Assembly (NCBI RefSeq): GCF_005049235.1
Contig: NZ_SUMD01000001.1
Location: 62,001 to 126,000, forward strand
Direction: 5' to 3'
DNA from: Rhodococcus oryzae
Lineage (GTDB): Bacteria > Actinomycetota > Actinomycetes > Mycobacteriales > Mycobacteriaceae
Length of the DNA stretch: 64,000 bases
The translations under genes and the position numbers were made by a program. Positions within the stretch are counted from its first letter, which is position 1. The number at the start of each line of letters is the position of its first letter. The notes beneath the pieces were generated by a model, which did not search any database, was not told the DNA's origin, and worked only from the letters and a program-made list of their open reading frames with translations. Positions 8,349 through 17,253 of the stretch are shown here, piece after piece.

Positions 8349-9296
8349 ATGCCGGTCACCTGGTCGGACGACGTCGACGACATCATCGGCGGCGACCTCA
8401 CCTGCGGTCTCGCCTGCCTCACCCCGGCGGGCGGGGCTGTCGTGACGTCGGTGGCGCCCATCGGGATGCGCGACCGCGAACGCGGCACGGTCGGCTTCAC
8501 CACCTCGCTCGGCTTCGGCCGCAAACTCGAGCGCATCAAGGACGACCCCCGGGTCGCACTGGCGTTCCACGCCCGCGAACACGGCGTCGGTGATCGCCCC
8601 GACCCGCGGTTCGTCCTCGTCCAGGGCGAGGCCCGATTCGACCCACACCCCGACCCTGCAACGCTCGACGAGATCGGCTCGCGCCTGGAGCCGTACATGG
8701 GCGCACCGAAGACGGGGTGGTTCTGGGACCGCTGGCTGCGCGCTTACTACGGGGACCGGGTGCTGGTGACGGTGACCGTGACCCGGGTCGTGGCCTGGCC
8801 CTCGGCAGGCGCAGACGGCGAGCCCGAGGTGTTCGGCGCACCGCTGCCCGGGGCCGCCGCCGAGCCGCAGCGGCCACCGAAGAAGGGCACCGGCCCGCGG
8901 GTAGACGCGGCGAGAACCGGCGAGCGTGCCGCGAGGCTGCCGCACCTGTTGCTCGCCTATCGCGACGCGGACCGATATCCGGTGATCGCCCCGGTCGCGG
9001 TGACCGCGGCCGACGCCGACGGCGTCGGGCTGCGAGTGCCGGCCTGGGTGCCGCACGGCGGCCGCCGTGCCGGCCTGCTCGCGCACTCCTATCGAGCCCA
9101 GCTCGTCGGCCTCGAGTCCCGCCAGAACACGGGCTGGCTCGAGGTCACCGGCACCGAGGCGCGCTACGCTCCGCACACCGAGGCCGGGTTCCGTGCACCC
9201 GCGAACAAGACGATCGTGCTGCTGGCCAACGGTTTCCTGGCGCGGCGCGGGCTGGCGAAGGCCCGTAAGCAGGGGCGGGCTGCGGCGCTGGGTTGA
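8349..9296 (+). CDS. pyridoxamine 5'-phosphate oxidase (PPOX) fold protein
   Basis: A 315-residue protein. Its N-terminal half (about 1-145), with GTVGFTTSLGFGRKLERIKDD and DPRVALAFHAR, has the split beta-barrel pattern of PPOX/F420-binding flavin-reductase-like proteins. The C-terminal half (about 190-310) shows a weaker similar strand pattern, suggesting a tandem of two such domains. It is alone on its strand, between the hairpin repeat and the convergent F420-type oxidoreductase. The cofactor could be FMN or F420; the reaction is unknown. Confidence 0.65.
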   Translation: MPVTWSDDVDDIIGGDLTCGLACLTPAGGAVVTSVAPIGMRDRERGTVGFTTSLGFGRKLERIKDDPRVALAFHAREHGVGDRPDPRFVLVQGEARFDPHPDPATLDEIGSRLEPYMGAPKTGWFWDRWLRAYYGDRVLVTVTVTRVVAWPSAGADGEPEVFGAPLPGAAAEPQRPPKKGTGPRVDAARTGERAARLPHLLLAYRDADRYPVIAPVAVTAADADGVGLRVPAWVPHGGRRAGLLAHSYRAQLVGLESRQNTGWLEVTGTEARYAPHTEAGFRAPANKTIVLLANGFLARRGLAKARKQGRAAALG

Positions 9297-9312
9297 ACCC
9301 GCCCGCCGCGGG

Positions 9313-10173
9313 TCAGCGCGCGACCGGCTCCCGGTTCAGCTTGCCCGCGAGCCGCTCGAGGTAGGCCACCACCTCGGCCTCGGACTTGTCGGGCACCCCG
9401 AACACCACCTCGGTCACGCCGAGGTCCTCCCAGCGGGCGAGCTTGTCCGGGTCGGGCTTGCCTGCCAGCACCACGACCTGGGGCGAACCCTCGCGGCCTG
9501 CCTCCTGCCAGATGCGGCGCAGCAACAGCACGTTGTCGTCGATGTCCTGCTCAATCGGGGTGGTCATCCAGCCGTCCGCGGACCGGGCGATCCACTTGAA
9601 GTTCTTCTCGTTGCCCGCCGCGCCCACGATCACCGGAACACGGGGCTGCTGAATGGTTTTCGGCCACGCCCAGCTCGGGCCGAACGTGACGAACTCGCCG
9701 TCGTACTCGGCCTCCTGCTGCGACCACAGCGCCTGCATGGCCTCGAGGTACTCGCGCAGCATGGTCCGGCGCCGCCCCGGCGGCACGCCGTGGTCGGTCA
9801 GCTCGTCGAGGTTCCAGCCGTACCCGACGCCGAGCACCACCCGGCCCCCGGACAGGTGGTCGAGCGACGCGATGGTCTTCGCCAGCGTGATGGGATCGTG
9901 CTCGACCGGGAGCGCAACCGCGGTGCCGAGTGCGATGCGTTCGGTCACCGAGGCCGCGGTCGCCAGCGCCACCCAGGGGTCGAGGGTGCGCATGTAGCGG
10001 TCGTCGGGCAGCGTCTCGTCACCGGTCTGCGGGTGCGCGGCGTCCCGTCGGGCCGGGATGTGGGTGTGCTCGGGGACGTAGAAGGAATCGAACCCGGCCC
10101 CCTCCGCCGCGACCGCGGCGGCCGCGGGCGTGATCCCGCGATCACTCGTGAACAGCGTGATTCCAAATTTCAC
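9313..10173 (-). CDS. LLM-class, probably F420-dependent, oxidoreductase
   Basis: A 286-residue luciferase-like monooxygenase-fold protein beginning MKFGITLFTSDRGI. It has the family segments YVPEHTHIP and LDHLSGGRVVLGVGYGWN (about 105-125), and a conserved PVIVGAAG stretch near 180. Actinobacterial members of this length usually use coenzyme F420 to oxidise or reduce alcohols, aldehydes or enones. It converges on the PPOX-fold gene with a 16-base gap. A weaker version of the local TetR-type motif lies upstream at 10226-10243, so it may be co-regulated with the catabolic cluster. Confidence 0.88.
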   Translation of the reverse strand: MKFGITLFTSDRGITPAAAAVAAEGAGFDSFYVPEHTHIPARRDAAHPQTGDETLPDDRYMRTLDPWVALATAASVTERIALGTAVALPVEHDPITLAKTIASLDHLSGGRVVLGVGYGWNLDELTDHGVPPGRRRTMLREYLEAMQALWSQQEAEYDGEFVTFGPSWAWPKTIQQPRVPVIVGAAGNEKNFKWIARSADGWMTTPIEQDIDDNVLLLRRIWQEAGREGSPQVVVLAGKPDPDKLARWEDLGVTEVVFGVPDKSEAEVVAYLERLAGKLNREPVAR

Positions 10174-10225
10174 CAGTGTCTCCTTGCGCCGTCTGCGAGC
10201 CTCGAATCACGCCCGAGACTATTTG

Positions 10226-10243
10226 CTGGACAGCTGTTTGGCA
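10226..10243 (-). promoter_or_regulatory. possible third TetR-type operator
   Basis: The plus strand reads CTGGACAGCTGTTTGGCA with the perfect core ACAGCTGT. It shares about two thirds of its positions with the two sites at 2122 and 3119. It lies 53 bases upstream of the LLM oxidoreductase start. The rest of the interval from 10174 to 10426 shows no convincing gene. Confidence 0.35.
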
Positions 10244-10366
10244 AGGTGTCCATACCGATCGGTCTCTATTGCAAATGTAGAACTCGTTCACATGCTCAAC
10301 CAGGGGTGGTACCAGCTATTATTGCCCGCCAGCGGTCGGCTTCATGACACAGGTTTGTATAGCAAA

Positions 10367-10407
10367 GGGCGTGACGACCGGCGGTATCACCACCGGGCGT
10401 CACGCCC
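10367..10407 (-). terminator. hairpin terminator downstream of the small secreted protein gene
   Basis: GGGCGTGACG at 10367-10376 pairs perfectly with CGTCACGCCC at 10398-10407, and further pairing inside extends the stem. Read on the minus strand it is followed by TTTGCTATAC. It lies 20 bases beyond the stop of the secreted-protein gene. Confidence 0.6.
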
Positions 10408-10426
10408 TCGACCTCGGAGTCAGCGC

Positions 10427-10903
10427 CTAGGGGACGACGATGGTTCCGCGCCCCTGGACATGCGGGAAGTTCGTGTCGATCCGGACCTCGATCCGCCCGA
10501 CCCCGGTGTCCGCGGTCATCGGCACCCACGGGCCGTCCGTCGGCGACAGCGGTGTGTTGTCGCCGAGCGGCACCGGCGGCCCCGGGAAAACTCCGCTCGC
10601 GCCGGTGTCCAGGTTCTTCCAGCGCAGGGTGGCTTCGACGCCGCAGTAGGGGGCCTGGAACAGGCCCGGGACGAAGGTGAACTCCGGCCGCACCCAGATC
10701 GTCGGGTTCTGCCCGAAGAAGAGGGCGTTTGGGTCGTAGTGCGCGTCCACGGTCCCGACGCACCCGATCGCCCCGCCGCCGAGCGTGTACGTCGGCGAGA
10801 TCCCCACCGGGTCGGACGACGACCCGGTCGACGCCGCGGCGGTGCCGCCCGTCAGCGACGCCGCCACCGCGACCGACACCACAACCGCCCGAATGGTTCT
10901 CAT
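10427..10903 (-). CDS. small secreted protein of unknown function
   Basis: A 158-residue protein with a clear Sec signal peptide (MRTIRAVVVSVAVAASLTGG, cleavage near AAA-S at 24). The mature part is Gly/Pro/Asp-rich and probably all-beta. It has two cysteines, near Cys49 and Cys87, that could form a disulfide after export. No transmembrane segment, lipobox or catalytic motif is visible. It ends 20 bases before a hairpin and starts 22 bases after the acyl-CoA dehydrogenase stop on the same strand, so it could be co-transcribed with that gene. I do not recognise the family. Confidence 0.7.
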   Translation of the reverse strand: MRTIRAVVVSVAVAASLTGGTAAASTGSSSDPVGISPTYTLGGGAIGCVGTVDAHYDPNALFFGQNPTIWVRPEFTFVPGLFQAPYCGVEATLRWKNLDTGASGVFPGPPVPLGDNTPLSPTDGPWVPMTADTGVGRIEVRIDTNFPHVQGRGTIVVP

Positions 10904-10925
10904 CGTCCCTGCCCCCCAGCCGACG

Positions 10926-12659
10926 CTACGGCGTCATCTCGTAGGCGCCATCGTAGGCCCGCACCTGCTCCCACACCCGACCGAACCGATCCTCGTCCAC
11001 CACCGGCTTGCGGATCGCACCGAGCGCCCACTCCTGCTGAGCCTGGGTCGACGACGGCTTCCCGTGCAGGGCAACGGCATACCCGGAGAAATCGCGGACC
11101 TGGAAGTCGAAGATCTGATCGACCAGGTCCCGGTCCAGCCCGGTCATCTCGGCCTGCTCGAGGATCAGCTGCCCGTACACGACGAGCGAGAACAGGTGCC
11201 CGACGTTGAGCAGGAAGTCCAGGTCCTTCTGCTGCGCGGCATCGGGAGCCGCGGTGGTGAGCAGCTTCTTGAGCTCCAGCGCCTGCTCGTAGAACCGCAC
11301 CACATTCGGGATGTCCTGGAACCGCTCGTAGACCTTCGTCCAGTCGTGGAACTGCACCTTGGCCGCGCCGCGGGTGGGGCCCTGGTTCCAGAAGAACTCG
11401 TCGTCGGCCGCGTCCATGCGGGTACAGATCTCGGGGAAGCTCGCCGGGTTGAACATGTAGTTCGGCATGAACTTCAGGATCAGCCCGACGTTGACGTGGA
11501 CCGTGCCCTCCAGCTTGGGCAGGCAGCCGATGACCTCAACGGCCTCACGGAAGTAGGTGTTCTTCTCGTACCCCTTGGCCGCAACCACGTCGTGCAGCAG
11601 CGCGATCACGCGCTCGCCCTCCGAGGTGACCTTCGCCTTGGTCATCGGGTTGAACAACAGGTACCGGCGGTCCTCGAGGCTCGCGCTGCGGAAGTAGTCG
11701 ACGGCCCTGGCGCTGAACTGCTTCATCGCGACCATCCGGGCGTAGGCGTCGACGAACGCCGCCCGCACGTGGGTGAAGTCGGTGACCGGGTTGCCGTAGA
11801 GGATCCGGTTCTGCGCGTGGGTGATCGCCTCGTAGAAGGCGTGCTCGGTGATGCCGATCGAGCCGGTGCACAGGTTGAACTTGCCGACATTGACGGTGTT
11901 GAGCGCCGCCTCGAACGCCTGGACGCCGGTGTGCAGGATGTCCTCCTCGCGCACCGGGTAGTCCTCGAGCCGGAAGGTGCTCACGTACATCTGGCCGTGG
12001 ATGACGTTGTCGATGAGCTTGTAGTTCGGATGCTGGCTGTCCGCGACGAAGAAGACGTACCCGTCGGACCCCTCGACGTCGGTCCGGCGACCGAACACCG
12101 ACACCATGCCCGCGACATTGCCGTTGCCGATGTAGTACTTCTCGCCCGTCGCCCGGAAGGCGACGCCGTCGTCGTCCGACTGCGGTGTCAGCAACATGTC
12201 GGTGGAGTACACGTCGGCGCCGTGCTCGCGCTCCGAGAGACCGAACGCCATCACGCCGCCGTCCGCCAGCTCGCGGGCGGCCCGCTGCTTCGCGGCGGTG
12301 TTGTCGCTCATCCAGATCGGCCCGAGGCCGAGGATGGTGACCTGCCAGGCGTACCAGTAGGCCAGGCCGTAGAAGCCGAAGATCTCGCTCAGGGCGGCGT
12401 TGCGGGCCGCGTCCCAGCGACGGTTCGGGTCGCCGTCACCGAACTCCGCCGGGGTCTGGAAGGTGGCGAAGAGCTTCTCGCTCTTCACGAACTCCAGGAA
12501 GTCCGACACCCAGGTCGCGTCCAGGTCGTCCTGGAGCAGTTGCTTCTTGCCACGGTTCTCGAACCACTCGACGGTCGCACGCAGCAGCCGCCGGGTTTCC
12601 TCGTCGAACTCGGCGAAGTCGCTGGTGGTCGGGTTGAACAGTTGTCCGTTCGCGGACAT
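10926..12659 (-). CDS. acyl-CoA dehydrogenase family protein
   Basis: A 577-residue flavoprotein, longer than the usual 380-400 residue short-chain enzymes. Its central region carries the family pattern GVMAFGLSEREHGADVYSTD (about 133-152), which lines the flavin and substrate site. The C-terminal helical half includes YGNPVTDFTHVRAAFVDAYA, typical of the FAD domain. It would introduce a 2,3 double bond into an acyl-CoA thioester, or act as a related acyl-CoA oxidase. It is divergent from the DUF2236/P450 operon, which also encodes an acyl-CoA synthetase, so both probably serve one fatty-acid-like catabolic route. Confidence 0.88.
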   Translation of the reverse strand: MSANGQLFNPTTSDFAEFDEETRRLLRATVEWFENRGKKQLLQDDLDATWVSDFLEFVKSEKLFATFQTPAEFGDGDPNRRWDAARNAALSEIFGFYGLAYWYAWQVTILGLGPIWMSDNTAAKQRAARELADGGVMAFGLSEREHGADVYSTDMLLTPQSDDDGVAFRATGEKYYIGNGNVAGMVSVFGRRTDVEGSDGYVFFVADSQHPNYKLIDNVIHGQMYVSTFRLEDYPVREEDILHTGVQAFEAALNTVNVGKFNLCTGSIGITEHAFYEAITHAQNRILYGNPVTDFTHVRAAFVDAYARMVAMKQFSARAVDYFRSASLEDRRYLLFNPMTKAKVTSEGERVIALLHDVVAAKGYEKNTYFREAVEVIGCLPKLEGTVHVNVGLILKFMPNYMFNPASFPEICTRMDAADDEFFWNQGPTRGAAKVQFHDWTKVYERFQDIPNVVRFYEQALELKKLLTTAAPDAAQQKDLDFLLNVGHLFSLVVYGQLILEQAEMTGLDRDLVDQIFDFQVRDFSGYAVALHGKPSSTQAQQEWALGAIRKPVVDEDRFGRVWEQVRAYDGAYEMTP

Positions 12660-12729
12660 GGGTTGCCCCTCTCTCGCAGATCAGCTCGCGTCTGAGATGA
12701 ACCTACCAGCGAGTAGCTATTCCGCCCTC

Positions 12730-12759
12730 TTGTGTCGCAGGTCACTTCGCTGCTACGTT
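12730..12759 (+). promoter_or_regulatory. possible promoter of the DUF2236/P450 operon
   Basis: TTGTGT (12730-12735) and TACGTT (12754-12759) are separated by 18 bases in the 154-bp divergent interval between the acyl-CoA dehydrogenase and the DUF2236 gene. A short inverted repeat, GTTCTGGAAC, overlaps the -10 box at 12757-12766 and could bind the operon's TetR protein. Confidence 0.35.
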
Positions 12760-12813
12760 CTGGAACAGAGACACAGATTTGTTTCATCGTCCAAGAGCCG
12801 ACAGGAACCCACG

Positions 12814-13746
12814 ATGCCGCTCGACTTCGATTCCGCCATTCGCGAGGCCGTCCCCATGCCGGTCGACGACGAGATCGCCTCGACCTCCCCGCGGCTCGGC
12901 CCCGATTCCCTGATCTGGAAGTACTACGGCGACGTGCGCGGACTGCTGGGCTTTCAGCGGATCGCCGGAACCGAGAACTGCATCGAGCAACTCGGCAAGG
13001 CGGTCGAGGATCATTCGGTGATCTTCTCGGACACCCTCGGCCGGGCCCGGCGCAGCGGACCCCCGATCATGAAGACCGTCTACAGCGAGGACCCGCACCA
13101 CTGGGGCCGCACGGTCCGCGACTTCCACAAGCCGATCAAGGGCACCGTCGCCGACGGGTCGCGCTACCACGCGCTCAACCCCGAACTCTTCTACTGGGCG
13201 CACGCCACCTTCGTCGACCAGGTCCTCTACGTCACCGACACCTTCATCCGGCGCCTGTCCCACGAGGAGAAGGTCCAGATCTTCGAGGAGGGCAAGACCT
13301 GGTACCGCCTCTACGGGGTGAGCGATCGCAGTCAACCGCAGACCTACGAGGAGTTCCTCGAGTACTGGGAGCAGATGCTCGACCGGTTCGTCCCGACCCG
13401 CACCATCGTGTACGCCACCGGGTACATCAGAAAGGGTGTGCCCGCTCCGCGACGGATCCCGGCGCCGGTGTGGCGGGTGCTGTCGGCACCCCTGAACGGC
13501 TTCATCCGCACCGTCGTCGTCGGCACGCTGCCCCCACAGATGCGGGAGGTCTGCGACCTCGACTGGGATGCCAAGAAGGAGAAGCGGTTCCAGCGGTTCG
13601 CGGCGTTCTCCCGCCGGATCAACCCGCTCGTCAACCGGCTGCCGCTGCGCGCGCTGTACCTGTCATGGGCCTTCGAGGCCTGGCGCCGGGTCGGCATCGA
13701 CCCTCGCCCCCTGATGAACGTTCCCACCGACCCCACCGCCCGCTAG
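12814..13746 (+). CDS. DUF2236 (MpaB/Lcp-like) oxygenase-family protein
   Basis: A 310-residue mostly helical protein. The ATG at 12814 is chosen because earlier in-frame codons cross the divergent promoter. The family pattern is visible as FHKPIKG, then YHALNPELFYWAHATFVDQ (about 111-129), with conserved histidines and an arginine expected to position a b-type heme. Relatives include the fungal MpaB oxygenase and the rubber oxygenase Lcp, which cleave or oxidise isoprenoid chains. It is nine bases upstream of a P450 and heads a catabolic operon. Oxygenase activity here is inferred from the family only. Confidence 0.8.
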   Translation: MPLDFDSAIREAVPMPVDDEIASTSPRLGPDSLIWKYYGDVRGLLGFQRIAGTENCIEQLGKAVEDHSVIFSDTLGRARRSGPPIMKTVYSEDPHHWGRTVRDFHKPIKGTVADGSRYHALNPELFYWAHATFVDQVLYVTDTFIRRLSHEEKVQIFEEGKTWYRLYGVSDRSQPQTYEEFLEYWEQMLDRFVPTRTIVYATGYIRKGVPAPRRIPAPVWRVLSAPLNGFIRTVVVGTLPPQMREVCDLDWDAKKEKRFQRFAAFSRRINPLVNRLPLRALYLSWAFEAWRRVGIDPRPLMNVPTDPTAR

Positions 13747-13755
13747 GAGTTCCCC

Positions 13756-15102
13756 GTGCGCACCAAAGTGCTGGCAGCACCACCCGCAGGCAGCGGCCTC
13801 CGACCGATCTACGGCACCGGCGACCCCGGCGTGATCGAACTCCTCCGCTTCTTCCGCAATCCGATCGAGCTGGTGGCCCAGCGCCGCGCGGCCTTCGGGG
13901 ACATCACCTACATCAAGGCGTTCGGCCTCGAATTCGCCATCCCCCTCACCGCGGACGGCACCGAGTCGGTGGCCATGAACCGGCAGAAGGCGCTGGCCGC
14001 CGAACCCGCGTGGGGCTTCCTCATCGGACCGTTCTTTCGCCGCGGCATCCTGCTGATGGACTTCGAGGAGCACCGCCACCACCGACTGATCCTGCAGCAG
14101 GCCTTCAACAACAAGCGGCTGCGCGGGTACCTGGACGAGATGCAGCCGATGCTGCGCAAGGGGGTCGAGCGACTCCCCACCGGCGAGAACGTGCTCGTCC
14201 TCGACGAGCTCAAGGCGCTCACCCTGGACCTGGCCCTGGAGGTCTTTCTCGGGATGGACCTGCCGCGCGCCGAGGCCGATCGGATCAACAAGGCCTTCAT
14301 CGACTGCGTGAACGCCGGGATGTCGATCATCCGCAAGGACATTCCGGGAACCAAGTGGGCGAGGGGCCTGGCCGGGCGACGCGTGCTCGAGGAGTTCTTC
14401 CATCGACACCTCCCCGCCAAACGCGCGTCCGTCGAGACCCCCGACCTGTTCTCGGTGCTCTGCCATGCGCGGTCCGACGAGGGCCACACCTTCACCGACG
14501 AGGACGTGGTCAACCACATGATCTTCGTGTTGATGGCCGCGCACGACACCTCGACGATCACCCTCACCACGATGGCCTACTACCTGGCCAAGCATCCCGA
14601 ATGGCAGGACCGGGCCCGGGCACAGTCCCGTTCGCTGCCCCGCGAGATCAACTACGACAACCTCGACGAGTTCACGGTGCTCGACGCCGTGATGAAGGAG
14701 TCGCTGCGACTGAACTCCCCGGTGCCCGGGTTGGCTCGACGGGCGTTGGAGGACACCGAGATCAACGGGCACTTCGTCCCGAAGGGCACCTACGTCAGCG
14801 CGGTGGGCATGGTCAACCACCACAACCCCGAGCTGTGGACGCATCCCGAGCACTTCGACCCGGACCGCTTCTCCCCCGAGCGCGCCGAGGACAAGTCACA
14901 CCGCTACGCCTGGATGCCGTTCGGCGGCGGCGTGCACAAGTGCATCGGCCTCTACTTCGCCCAGATGGAGATCAAGACGATCATGCACAACCTGCTCCTC
15001 GAGTACGAGTGGTCGGTACCCGCCGACTACACCTGGAAACTCGACAATTCCACGCTGCCGGTCCCGAAGGACCACCTGCCCGTCACGCTGCGGGCGCTGT
15101 GA
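13756..15102 (+). CDS. cytochrome P450
   Basis: A 448-residue P450, longer than the first one and closer in layout to CYP51-like or eukaryotic-type enzymes. The oxygen-binding I-helix reads AHDTS (262-266), the K-helix ESLR (315-318), and the heme loop FGGGVHKCIGL (389-399) with Cys396 as ligand. The start is GTG or the in-frame codon at 13756 just after a GGAG. It sits between the DUF2236 protein and a TetR regulator; the operon's acyl-CoA synthetase and aldehyde dehydrogenase suggest terminal oxidation of a hydrophobic molecule. No redox partner is encoded nearby. Confidence 0.93.
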   Translation: MRTKVLAAPPAGSGLRPIYGTGDPGVIELLRFFRNPIELVAQRRAAFGDITYIKAFGLEFAIPLTADGTESVAMNRQKALAAEPAWGFLIGPFFRRGILLMDFEEHRHHRLILQQAFNNKRLRGYLDEMQPMLRKGVERLPTGENVLVLDELKALTLDLALEVFLGMDLPRAEADRINKAFIDCVNAGMSIIRKDIPGTKWARGLAGRRVLEEFFHRHLPAKRASVETPDLFSVLCHARSDEGHTFTDEDVVNHMIFVLMAAHDTSTITLTTMAYYLAKHPEWQDRARAQSRSLPREINYDNLDEFTVLDAVMKESLRLNSPVPGLARRALEDTEINGHFVPKGTYVSAVGMVNHHNPELWTHPEHFDPDRFSPERAEDKSHRYAWMPFGGGVHKCIGLYFAQMEIKTIMHNLLLEYEWSVPADYTWKLDNSTLPVPKDHLPVTLRAL

Positions 15103-15123
15103 CCGCGGATATGCTGGCACGCG

Positions 15124-15714
15124 ATGAACACCCGCCCCGCCCCCGTCGCGCCGACCGCACCTTCCGCGGAGCAGGCGATGCTCGACGCCGCCCGGGACGA
15201 GTTCGAGCGCTACGGAATCCGTCGGACCAACATGGACGACGTGGCCAAACGTGCCGGGATCAGCCGCAGCACCCTCTACCGGAAGTTCCCGAACAAGGAC
15301 GCACTGGTCGAGGTGCTGGTGTTGCGCGAGGCGGGCCTGTTCTTCGATCAGCTCGACGCCCTGGCCCGGGATCTGGACCCGGCACGGGCCGTGGTCGAGT
15401 GCTTTGCGCGGGGCATCGCGCTGACGCGGGAGATTCCGCTGCTCGGGCGGATTCTCGAGAGCGAACCGGAGATGCTGGTCGAGGTGACCGCGCGCACCGA
15501 GGGAGCACCGATCGCGGTCGCGGCCGCCCGGGTGGCCGCCGCGCTGCGACACAGCGGGGCGACCATGCCAGAGGACGACCTGCTCGCGGTCTCGGAGATC
15601 CTCATCCGCATCTCGATGTCGCTGCTGCTGCACCCGCACGGCCACCTCGACACCACCGATCCCGATGCGGTGCGTCACTACGCCGAGAGGTACCTCGCCC
15701 GACTGGTGTGGTGA
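15124..15714 (+). CDS. TetR-family transcriptional regulator
   Basis: A 196-residue regulator. The N-terminal DNA-binding domain reads MDDVAKRAGISRSTLYRKFP at about 38-57, a textbook TetR helix-turn-helix with NKDALVEVLV after it. The C-terminal portion is helical and would bind an inducer. It is co-directional with the P450 upstream and is followed almost immediately by the aldehyde dehydrogenase (GTG at 15719), so it is an internal operon gene. It probably controls this operon and the divergent acyl-CoA dehydrogenase. Confidence 0.9.
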   Translation: MNTRPAPVAPTAPSAEQAMLDAARDEFERYGIRRTNMDDVAKRAGISRSTLYRKFPNKDALVEVLVLREAGLFFDQLDALARDLDPARAVVECFARGIALTREIPLLGRILESEPEMLVEVTARTEGAPIAVAAARVAAALRHSGATMPEDDLLAVSEILIRISMSLLLHPHGHLDTTDPDAVRHYAERYLARLVW

Positions 15715-15718
15715 CACC

Positions 15719-17245
15719 GTGACGGCGTCGGTCGAGGCGCTGCTGCGCCAGCTGCCGCCGTCCGCCGAGTTCGCCTCGGCCACGGCCCCTTTCACCGGGG
15801 AACCCCTCCCCGACGTCCCCCAGACCGGAACCGAGTCGGTGGCCGCCGCGGCGCTCGCCTGCCGCGCCGCGCAGCCCGCGTGGGCAGCCAGGCCGGTGCG
15901 CGATCGGCAACGGGTGCTGGCGCGGTTCGCGCGGCTGCTGGTCGACGACCACGACCGGCTGTGCGACCTCATGCAGTGGGAGACAGGCAAGGCCCGCGTG
16001 CACGCCGCCGTCGAGGTGCAGGGCGTCGTCTCCGTGGCCCGGCACTACGCGGCCCGCGGGGGCGCGTACCTGAGCGAACGGCGCGCTCTCGGCGCGGTAC
16101 CCGGCCTCGTCTCGGCCCGCGTCGGGTACCGCCCGAAGGGGCTCGTCGGGGTGATCGCCCCGTGGAACTACCCGCTGTTCCTGGCCGTCGGCGACGTGGT
16201 CCCGGCGTTGCTCGCCGGGAACGCGGTCCTCAGCAAGGCCGACTCGCAGGCCCCGCTCACCCTGCTGCACGCGCGGCACCTGGCGGTGCGGGCGGGAGTG
16301 CCCGAGGCCGTGTGGCAGGTGGTCGCCGGACCGGGGAGCCGGATCGGGCCCGCCCTGATCGACGAGGTGGACCACCTGAGCTTCACCGGTTCGACCGCGA
16401 CGGGGCGCGAGATCGCGCGTCGCTGCGCCGACCGCCTGATCGGGGCCTCGCTCGAGCTCGGTGGCAAGAACCCGATGATCGTCTGCGCGGACGCCGACAT
16501 CCGGGCCGCCGCCCGCGGCGCCGTGCAGGCCGCCTTCTCCAATGCCGGGCAGATGTGCATCGGCATCGAGCGAATCTACGTCCACGAGAAGGTGTTCGAC
16601 AGGTTCCGCGACGAGCTCGTCCGCCGGACCGCGCGACTGCGGCTCGGCGCCGGATACGGCTACGACGTGGACGTGGGTTCGCTCACCTCGCGAGGGCAGC
16701 TGGAGCTCACCCGGCGCCATGTGGCGGACGCCCTCGCCAAGGGCGCGAGCATCGCGACCGGCGGCAGGCCCCGGCCCGACCTCGGTCCCTTCTTCCACGA
16801 GCCGACCGTGCTGACCGGCGTCACCGCCGAGATGGCCGTGTACGCGGAGGAGACCTTCGGTCCGGTGGTCTCCCTGTACCGGGTGAGCTCGGAGGCGGAG
16901 GCCATCCGCCTCGCCAACGAGGGCGAGTACGGCCTCAGCGCCAGCGTCTGGACCCGGGACCTGCGGCGTGGCCGCCGGATCGCGGCCCAGGTGGTCGCGG
17001 GCGCGGTGAACGTCAACGACGGCTACCTGTCCGCGATCGCCTCGCTCGGCGCGCCCATGGGCGGGATGCGCACCAGCGGCACCGGACGGCGGCACGGCCG
17101 GGAGGGCATCGTCCGCTACACCGAACCGCAGACGGTCACCACCCAACGGGTCGCCACGGCCTACCCCGACCGATTCCGCGGACCCCTGCTCCGCGCGATG
17201 AACGCGGGCACCCGTGCGCTGCTCGCGATCCGACACCGATCATGA
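15719..17245 (+). CDS. aldehyde dehydrogenase family protein (succinic-semialdehyde dehydrogenase-like)
   Basis: A 508-residue enzyme. The GTG at 15719 lies four bases after the tetR stop and is preferred over the upstream open frame inside tetR. Active-site residues are Glu246 in LELGGKN and Cys280 in GQMCIGIERI; IAPWNYP near 148 lines the cofactor pocket. The GQMCIGIER and DVGSL patterns resemble the succinic-semialdehyde dehydrogenase branch, but substrate specificity cannot be assigned. It would oxidise the aldehyde made by the P450 or SDR in the same operon, giving the acid for the following acyl-CoA synthetase. Confidence 0.92.
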   Translation: MTASVEALLRQLPPSAEFASATAPFTGEPLPDVPQTGTESVAAAALACRAAQPAWAARPVRDRQRVLARFARLLVDDHDRLCDLMQWETGKARVHAAVEVQGVVSVARHYAARGGAYLSERRALGAVPGLVSARVGYRPKGLVGVIAPWNYPLFLAVGDVVPALLAGNAVLSKADSQAPLTLLHARHLAVRAGVPEAVWQVVAGPGSRIGPALIDEVDHLSFTGSTATGREIARRCADRLIGASLELGGKNPMIVCADADIRAAARGAVQAAFSNAGQMCIGIERIYVHEKVFDRFRDELVRRTARLRLGAGYGYDVDVGSLTSRGQLELTRRHVADALAKGASIATGGRPRPDLGPFFHEPTVLTGVTAEMAVYAEETFGPVVSLYRVSSEAEAIRLANEGEYGLSASVWTRDLRRGRRIAAQVVAGAVNVNDGYLSAIASLGAPMGGMRTSGTGRRHGREGIVRYTEPQTVTTQRVATAYPDRFRGPLLRAMNAGTRALLAIRHRS

Positions 17246-17253
17246 GGAGAACG

